From Actinomycetota bacterium (lineage in GTDB: Bacteria > Actinomycetota > Acidimicrobiia > Acidimicrobiales > Iamiaceae): DNA of 9,433 nucleotides. The stretch spans positions 1 to 9,433 of the forward strand of contig JADGOP010000061.1 in assembly GCA_017882935.1 (NCBI GenBank). The letters run 5' to 3'. This document shows, piece after piece, positions 5,249 to 9,433 of this stretch. Below the pieces are notes generated by a model. That model worked only from the letters and a program-made list of their open reading frames with translations, did not search any database and was not told the origin of the DNA. How positions within the stretch are numbered: the stretch's first letter is position 1; each line of letters opens with the position of its first letter. A program made the position numbers and the translations under genes.

Positions 5249-6083
5249 GGGCGAGGCGCAGCACCAGGCGGTCGCCGACCGGCACGTAGCCGAGCCGCCG
5301 GTAGAGCGCGTTCGAGGTGGCGTTGGTGAGGTCGGTGAACAGCACGACCGCGCGGGCACCCTCGTCGAGCGCGGCCTGCGTCGCGGCCGCAGTGACGGCA
5401 GCGCCCCAGCCCCGGCGCCGGTGGGGCGCGGGGGTGAACACCGGGCCCACCCGCACGATGCCTGCCGCCGGGCGGTTCCGGGCCGCCAGGGCCACCGGCT
5501 CACCCGAGGCGTCCTCCCAGAGGGTCATCCCGCCGTGGTCGAGGCGGTCCTCGACCACGGCCCGCGGATGGGCGACGACCCCCGCCTCGCGGCAGAAGTC
5601 CCCGATCCAGCGGACCAGGAGGTCGGCGTCGTGGTCGGTCGCGACGCGTGCCCGACCGGGCGGCGGGGCGTCGAGGTGCACGCCTCCCTCGAGGACGTGG
5701 AGGCGCTCGGCGTGGCGGAGCAGGACCGCTCCCCCCGTCTCGGCCATCCAGACCGCGGCCACCTGCGCCGCGGTGGCCGTGGGCCCGTTCACGCCGCTGG
5801 GGTGGCTGGCCAGCCCGCCGAGCGCGCGCACGAGCGGGCGCACCGCCTCGTCGGGCACCACGCCGAGCACGAGCTCGTGGGGCGGCGAGTGCGACACTGC
5901 GCCCGTGACCTCTCCCGACGGCTCGGCCCACCAGCCGAACACCTCGTCGGTCGGGCCACCGCGCCGCGCCCGGGCGTTCTCGATGATGGTGAGCGACAGG
6001 GTCTGCTCGGCAGGCGACGACTCGAGCAGCGGCCCGACCACTGCCGCGTAGGCGTCGACGTCGTCCGTGAACCGCCAGCTCAT
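5232..6083 (-). CDS. GNAT family N-acetyltransferase
   Basis: The protein has 283 residues, about twice the size of a minimal GNAT domain. The C-terminal half carries the acetyl-CoA-binding signature: strand RVGPVFTPAPHRRRGWGAAV (R/Q-x-x-G-x-G/A pyrophosphate loop) near residues 212-231, then helix AAATQAALDEGARAVVLFTD, then NATSNALYRRLGYVPVGD, the standard alpha4-beta7 end of FR47-like acetyltransferases. The N-terminal half (about 1-130) is degenerate and probably an inactive GNAT-like or lid domain, as in other two-domain members. The acceptor is unknown. The start is ATG 6083, without a Shine-Dalgarno sequence but with CATCGT exactly 6 bases upstream. It is transcribed divergently from the small membrane protein gene, and its 3' end overlaps the PucR-type remnant. 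Confidence 0.88.
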   Translation of the reverse strand: MSWRFTDDVDAYAAVVGPLLESSPAEQTLSLTIIENARARRGGPTDEVFGWWAEPSGEVTGAVSHSPPHELVLGVVPDEAVRPLVRALGGLASHPSGVNGPTATAAQVAAVWMAETGGAVLLRHAERLHVLEGGVHLDAPPPGRARVATDHDADLLVRWIGDFCREAGVVAHPRAVVEDRLDHGGMTLWEDASGEPVALAARNRPAAGIVRVGPVFTPAPHRRRGWGAAVTAAATQAALDEGARAVVLFTDLTNATSNALYRRLGYVPVGDRLVLRLALTAPG

Positions 6084-6147
6084 CGGCCCACGATGGCGGA
6101 CGCAGCAGCCGACGTCGAGCGAGTTGTCCCTCGAGGACCGGACGGCT

Positions 6148-6185
6148 TCACCCTGCTGGGGTGATGGTCGCGCCCGGGACCGGGC
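6148..6185. promoter_or_regulatory. Two adjacent short inverted repeats in a divergent intergenic region
   Basis: TCACCC (6148-6153) pairs with GGGTGA (6159-6164), and GCCCGG (6172-6177) pairs with CCGGGC (6180-6185). Both lie in the 146-base interval between the divergent GNAT and small membrane protein genes, where operators would be expected. The arms are only 6 bases and the DNA is GC-rich, so chance is a real alternative. Confidence 0.25.
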
Positions 6186-6229
6186 CTACCGTCAGGCATA
6201 CGACCTTCCACCACGGAAACGGGGCCTCC

Positions 6230-6430
6230 ATGCTCGCCATGTCCGCCTTCGGCGTCTTCGCCTACGGCTTCCTCGCACTCCTCATCTGGATCGCGCTCGC
6301 GTTCTGGCCCGCCCGAGTGGCCGGGCGCAAGGGCCACAGCTTCATCGGCTACTTCATCCTGAGCCTCTTCTTCTTCCCCCTGGCCCTGATCCTGGCCTAC
6401 GTCGTGCAGGACAAGCGGGCGCTCGCGTAG
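6230..6430 (+). CDS. Small two-helix membrane protein
   Basis: From ATG 6230 the protein has 66 residues. Two hydrophobic helices lie at about 5-26 and 37-58, separated by a basic loop ([10 protein letters not shown]), and a short charged tail (QDKRALA) follows. The basic loop points to both ends lying outside and the loop inside the membrane. A frame 23 codons longer begins at 6161, but its extension is His/Thr-rich and overlaps an inverted repeat. The shorter start is preferred because the hydrophobic region begins there and GGGG precedes it by 5 bases. The family is not recognised. The gene is followed after 43 bases by the DUF5655 gene in the same direction, so the two may form an operon. 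Confidence 0.7.
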   Translation: MLAMSAFGVFAYGFLALLIWIALAFWPARVAGRKGHSFIGYFILSLFFFPLALILAYVVQDKRALA

Positions 6431-6473
6431 TCCGCCGAGCCGCTCGAGGTCACCCCCCGACAAGGATGGGGAC

Positions 6474-6890
6474 ATGGCCGGATGGACCTGCCCCGAGTGC
6501 CGGCGCCTCTTCCGTCGCGCCGGTCAGTCACACGAGTGCTCCCCCGCGATGTCGCTTGACGAGTACTTCTCCACCGGGCCGCCGCACGAACGACCCATCT
6601 TTGAGGCGGTGCTGCGCCACGTGAGCACCCTCGGCCCGGTGCACGTGGAGCCCGTGTCGGTGGGGATCTTCCTGAAGCGCTCGCAGACCTTCGCCGAGCT
6701 GCGCCCGAAGGACCGGTGGGTGGCGCTCTCGTTCTCGCTGCCGCACGCCGTCGAGCACGGGCGCATCACCCGCAAGGTCGTGGCCTTCCACGGCCGGTAC
6801 TACCACGTGGCCAACCTGCGCAGCCCCGACGACCTCGACGAGCGGCTGCGGGGCTGGCTCACCACCGCGTACCTCAGCTCGCCGACCTGA
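6474..6890 (+). CDS. DUF5655 domain protein with N-terminal zinc-knuckle-like motif
   Basis: The protein has 138 residues, starting at ATG 6474 behind AAGGA placed 7 bases upstream. The N-terminus [19 protein letters not shown] has C6, C9, H20 and C22 in a CxxC-H-x-C arrangement that could bind zinc. The rest ([49 protein letters not shown], and the ending [17 protein letters not shown]) fits the DUF5655 family, whose biochemical role is unknown. Such proteins are short, cytoplasmic and common in Actinobacteria. The stop lies 9 bases from the convergent SDR/DUF2867 stop, so terminators, if any, must overlap coding sequence. Confidence 0.82.
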   Translation: MAGWTCPECRRLFRRAGQSHECSPAMSLDEYFSTGPPHERPIFEAVLRHVSTLGPVHVEPVSVGIFLKRSQTFAELRPKDRWVALSFSLPHAVEHGRITRKVVAFHGRYYHVANLRSPDDLDERLRGWLTTAYLSSPT

Positions 6891-6899
6891 CCGTGTGGT

Positions 6900-8405
6900 T
6901 CAGGCGGCGCGCCCGACGGCGTCGGCCGCCTCGGCGTCGGCCGCGATCCCGGCGAGCATCCCCGGGAAGATGAAGCGGTGGAACGGTGCCACCGCCAGCC
7001 AGTAGAGGCGGCCGAACAGCCCGCGGGGACGGTATTCGGCGGTCTGGGTGATCCGCGTGCCCGCACCATCGGGCACCAGCTCCCACGTGAGCCAGGCCTC
7101 GCCCGGCAGGCGCATCTCGGCGTGGAGGCGCACCAGGCGTGAGGGGATGATCGCCTCGACGCGCCAGAAGTCGAGGTGGTCGCCAACCGCGAGCAGGCGC
7201 GGGTCGCGTCGGCCGCGGCGCAACCCGGGACCACCGACCAGCTGGTCGATGAGGCCGCGCAGCTCCCAGAGGCGCTCGCCCGCGTACCAGCCCCGTGTGC
7301 CGCCGATGGCGGTCACGGTCGCGAACACCCGAGCGGGCGGTGCCGGCGTCGCGACCGTCCGCACGTCGGTGAGATCGGTGCCACCCGACCAGTCCGGGTC
7401 GGTCGGCGCGGGCGCGAAGTGGACCAGGTCGGCATCGACGAACGAGGTGGGCACGGTGCCGTTGCGCGTCGCCGCGAGGGCCCGCTCGATGGCCTCCCGC
7501 AGCCCGATGGAGCGGTGGGAGAACGCCTTGGCGGCGCGATCGTCGGTGACGACGACTTCGTTGACCAGGCTCTCCACCAGCTCACGCGCCAGAGGGACCG
7601 GCACCGGTGTGACCAGCCCGACCCAGTGCGCCGACAGCCCGGGTGTCAGCACCGGGACCTTCACGAGGCGTCGCGCCGGGAGCCCCGCCAGCTCGGCGTA
7701 GAGCTCCATCATCTCGGCGTACGAGACGACGTCGGGGCCGCCCACCTCGTAGATGCCGGCGGGGAGCTGCTCGTCGGTGATGGCGGCCGTGAGCAGCGCG
7801 ATGACGTCGGAGATGGCGATCGGCTGGCTCCGGGTCGTGACCCACCGGGGGGTCACCATGACCGGGAGCACCTCGACCAGGTAGCGCAGCATCTCGAAGC
7901 TGGCCGACCCCGACCCGATCACCACGCTCGCCCGCAGCTCGACCACCTCCACCCCGGTCGACGCGAGCGCCTCGCCGACGGCGTGGCGACTGCGGAGGTG
8001 GGCGCTCAGCCGGTCGGCCTCGGCGCCCAGCCCACCCAGGTACACGATCCGTCGCAACCCCGCCTCGGCGGCCCGGCGGGCGAAGTTGCCCGCGTCGCGT
8101 AGCTCGGTGGTGGCCCAGTCGGGTCCCTGGCCGATGGAGTGGACCAGGTAGACGGCCACGTCGATGCCGTCGAGGGCCTCGGCGAGGTCGCCGCCCACCG
8201 ATCCCCGCACCACGTCGACCGCGTCGCGCCACGGCGCGTCGTCGAGCTTGGCCGGCGTGCGGGCCAGGCAGCGGACCCGGCAGCCCGCCGCCAGCAGCGC
8301 CGGCACGAGCCGCCCGCCGACGTAACCCGAGGCTCCGGTGACCAGGACCGCCGGGGACCCGGGCGCAGACGGGGGCTCCGGGACGGGCGGTCCCGGTCCC
8401 GTCAT
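6900..8405 (-). CDS. SDR family NAD(P)-binding protein fused to DUF2867
   Basis: The protein has 501 residues. A short Pro-rich leader is followed by VLVTGASGYVGGRLVPALLA with the TGxxGxxG nucleotide-binding loop at residues 23-30. An atypical extended-SDR domain of about 300 residues follows (VYLVHSIGQG, RIVYLGGLGAEADRLSAHLRSR, VVELRASVVIGSGS, IAISDVIALL). No classical YxxxK catalytic pair is seen after the LGGLG segment. From about residue 350 the C-terminal part (RVFATVTAIGGTRGWYAGER, then WRVEAIIPSRLVRLHAEMRLPG and the ending FHRFIFPGML) matches DUF2867, a lipid-binding-like fold. The ATG at 8405 overlaps the TGA of the aquaporin gene as ATGA, which decides this start over an upstream frame extension lying inside aquaporin. 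Translational coupling is expected. The substrate is unknown. Confidence 0.88.
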   Translation of the reverse strand: MTGPGPPVPEPPSAPGSPAVLVTGASGYVGGRLVPALLAAGCRVRCLARTPAKLDDAPWRDAVDVVRGSVGGDLAEALDGIDVAVYLVHSIGQGPDWATTELRDAGNFARRAAEAGLRRIVYLGGLGAEADRLSAHLRSRHAVGEALASTGVEVVELRASVVIGSGSASFEMLRYLVEVLPVMVTPRWVTTRSQPIAISDVIALLTAAITDEQLPAGIYEVGGPDVVSYAEMMELYAELAGLPARRLVKVPVLTPGLSAHWVGLVTPVPVPLARELVESLVNEVVVTDDRAAKAFSHRSIGLREAIERALAATRNGTVPTSFVDADLVHFAPAPTDPDWSGGTDLTDVRTVATPAPPARVFATVTAIGGTRGWYAGERLWELRGLIDQLVGGPGLRRGRRDPRLLAVGDHLDFWRVEAIIPSRLVRLHAEMRLPGEAWLTWELVPDGAGTRITQTAEYRPRGLFGRLYWLAVAPFHRFIFPGMLAGIAADAEAADAVGRAA

Positions 8406-9172
8406 TCCGTGTCGGCGTCGGGGATGAGCAGCGCCTGGTCGGACTCGGCAGGCACCAGGAACAGGTGCACCCCCGCGGCGATGGCGCCCCCGATCAGCGG
8501 GGCCACGATGAACAGCCACAGCTGACGGATGGCCGTGCCCCCGACGATGACGGCCGGGCCGAAGCTGCGGGCCGGGTTCACCGAGGTGCCGGTGATCGGG
8601 ATGCCGATGAGGTGGACGATGGTGAGGGCGAGGCCGATGGCCATGCCCGCCATGTTCGAGTTGCCGATGCGGCTCGTGACGGTGAGCACCACCAGCACGA
8701 AGAGGAAGGTGAGGATCACCTCGGCGGCGAACGCACCCCCCACACGCATGCCGATCATCGACGCCTTGCCCCAGCCGTTGGTGCCCAGCCCCGTATTGGC
8801 CTTGGTGTACTGCGGGGTGTCACGGAACACGGCGTAGAGGGCGCCCGCACCCAGCAGCGCACCGACGAACTGCGCGGCCCAGAAGCCGAGCGCCTCGGTG
8901 AAGCTCATGCGCCTGCTCACGAGGAAGCCCATGGTGACGGCCGGGTTGATGTGACAGCCCGACACCGGGCCGAGCGTGTAGGCGAGCGCCAGCAGCACCA
9001 GGCCGAACGCCAGCGCCGTGGCGACGACGCCCGCGGCGACGCTCGTGCCCGCGGATCCGCCGATGAACTTGAGGTTCCCCCAGCTCCCGAAGCTGAGCGT
9101 GGCGACACCGACGGCGAAGAACACCAGCACCGCGGTGCCCATGGCCTCGGAGAAGAGCTTGCGCATGTCCAC
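8402..9172 (-). CDS. aqpZ: Aquaporin, AqpZ-like water channel (MIP family)
   Basis: The protein has 256 residues with six membrane helices and the two half-helices carrying the NPA motifs: SGCHINPAVT (N76-P77-A78) and GTSVNPARSF (N199-P200-A201). The four selectivity-filter positions fall at F56, H187, T196 and R202. Their spacing to the NPA motifs equals that of E. coli AqpZ (F43, H174, T183, R189), which indicates a water-selective channel rather than a glycerol facilitator. The GTG at 9172 is preferred over the ATG at 9166 because AGGAGG lies 7 bases before the GTG and 13 before the ATG. A longer frame back to 9298 has Arg/Cys-rich residues and overlaps the divergent promoter region. Its stop overlaps the start of the SDR/DUF2867 gene. 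Confidence 0.93.
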   Translation of the reverse strand: MDMRKLFSEAMGTAVLVFFAVGVATLSFGSWGNLKFIGGSAGTSVAAGVVATALAFGLVLLALAYTLGPVSGCHINPAVTMGFLVSRRMSFTEALGFWAAQFVGALLGAGALYAVFRDTPQYTKANTGLGTNGWGKASMIGMRVGGAFAAEVILTFLFVLVVLTVTSRIGNSNMAGMAIGLALTIVHLIGIPITGTSVNPARSFGPAVIVGGTAIRQLWLFIVAPLIGGAIAAGVHLFLVPAESDQALLIPDADTE

Positions 9173-9178
9173 GGGGAG

Positions 9179-9185
9179 ACCTCCT
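9179..9185 (-). promoter_or_regulatory. Strong ribosome-binding site of the aquaporin gene
   Basis: On the minus strand AGGAGGT is an essentially full Shine-Dalgarno match and decides the GTG start at 9172. It is immediately preceded by CCTCC, its own complement, so partial masking by local pairing is conceivable, although the loop would be very tight. Confidence 0.6.
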
Positions 9186-9290
9186 GGAGGGGGGAACTGC
9201 ACGAAGGCCTCCAGCGTCGCACACACTGAGCTGCGGAAGTCGGTTGATCCCGCTCGACATCGCACCCGTCGCGCACGGCACAGTCGCGGC

Positions 9291-9433
9291 ATGACCATCC
9301 ACTTCCAGAGGACCCGTACGACGCTCGGCGTCCGCGACGTGGCCGCGTCGATCGACTTCTACCGCCGCACCATCGGCTTCGAGGTTCTGGTCAACATGGG
9401 CGAGCCGCCCGACTTCGCGCTGCTCGGCGCCGA
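9291..9433 (+). CDS. VOC-superfamily (glyoxalase/bleomycin resistance-like) protein, partial
   Basis: Only the first 47 residues are inside the window. They show the opening beta-alpha-beta unit of a VOC domain: TLGVRDVAASIDFYRRTIGF EVLV followed by a strand DFALLG. The D-x-x-x-S-x-x-FYR pattern is characteristic of glyoxalase/dioxygenase-like metalloenzymes. Which reaction it catalyses cannot be told from this fragment. The ATG at 9291 has no Shine-Dalgarno sequence; CACAGT ends exactly six bases upstream. It is transcribed divergently from the aquaporin gene over a 118-base interval. Confidence 0.82.
   Translation, partial: MTIHFQRTRTTLGVRDVAASIDFYRRTIGFEVLVNMGEPPDFALLGA

Noticed and set aside
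8406..8519. Longer N-terminus for the SDR/DUF2867 protein
   Set aside because: The extension would lie wholly inside the aquaporin coding region, is Arg/Gly/His-rich, and is made unnecessary by the ATGA-overlapping start.
9173..9298. Longer N-terminus for the aquaporin
   Set aside because: The extra residues are Arg/Cys-rich and unlike MIP proteins, whereas AGGAGG precedes the GTG at 9172 with ideal spacing.
1..9433. A new defence or biosynthetic gene cluster
   Set aside because: Neighbouring genes belong to unrelated families, switch strand often, and have no shared regulatory or functional theme apart from the tandem paralogs and the aquaporin pair.

Overview
The window reads as chromosomal DNA from a high-GC actinobacterium. 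Codon third positions are almost all G or C, GTG starts are used, and there is an F420-dependent oxidoreductase of the Rv1855c type and a PucR-type regulator (partial). Several genes have no Shine-Dalgarno sequence but a -10-like hexamer right before the ATG. An Acidimicrobiia-like lineage would fit, but that placement is inference. No phage, plasmid, CRISPR array or biosynthetic cluster is visible. Most of the window is ordinary housekeeping and accessory chromosome, with one visibly damaged stretch.

Layout. Positions 1-3112 carry four minus-strand genes. In transcription order they are a dihydrodipicolinate-reductase-like NAD(P)-binding enzyme, a small multi-pass membrane protein, and two tandem paralogous single-pass membrane proteins. 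The first paralog ends in a DUF3862/BLIP-like domain and the second runs off the left edge. Positions 3113-3269 hold a near-perfect 25-bp-arm inverted repeat of REPIN type and the promoter region of a plus-strand tRNA-Gly(CCC) gene with encoded CCA. A minus-strand LLM-class F420-dependent oxidoreductase follows (3434-4318).

Positions 4411-5248 look like a scar. They contain a DUF5615-type toxin gene missing its C-terminal part, a possible antitoxin tail, a strong hairpin, a short orphan C-terminal coding fragment on the minus strand, and the C-terminal helix-turn-helix half of a PucR-family regulator on the plus strand. The pieces abut with no complete gene among them.

Intact genes resume at 5232: a GNAT acetyltransferase (minus), a 66-residue two-helix membrane protein and a DUF5655 protein (both plus). 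Next comes a translationally coupled minus-strand pair, an AqpZ-like aquaporin followed by an SDR/DUF2867 protein that overlap by ATGA. The start of a VOC-superfamily gene (plus) reaches the right edge.

The genes do not form one pathway. The best-supported functional units are the aquaporin-SDR pair and the tandem membrane paralogs. I see no convincing new multi-gene system. The observations most worth checking are the rearrangement scar, the REPIN-like palindrome, the tandem paralogs and the repeated leaderless-start signature.
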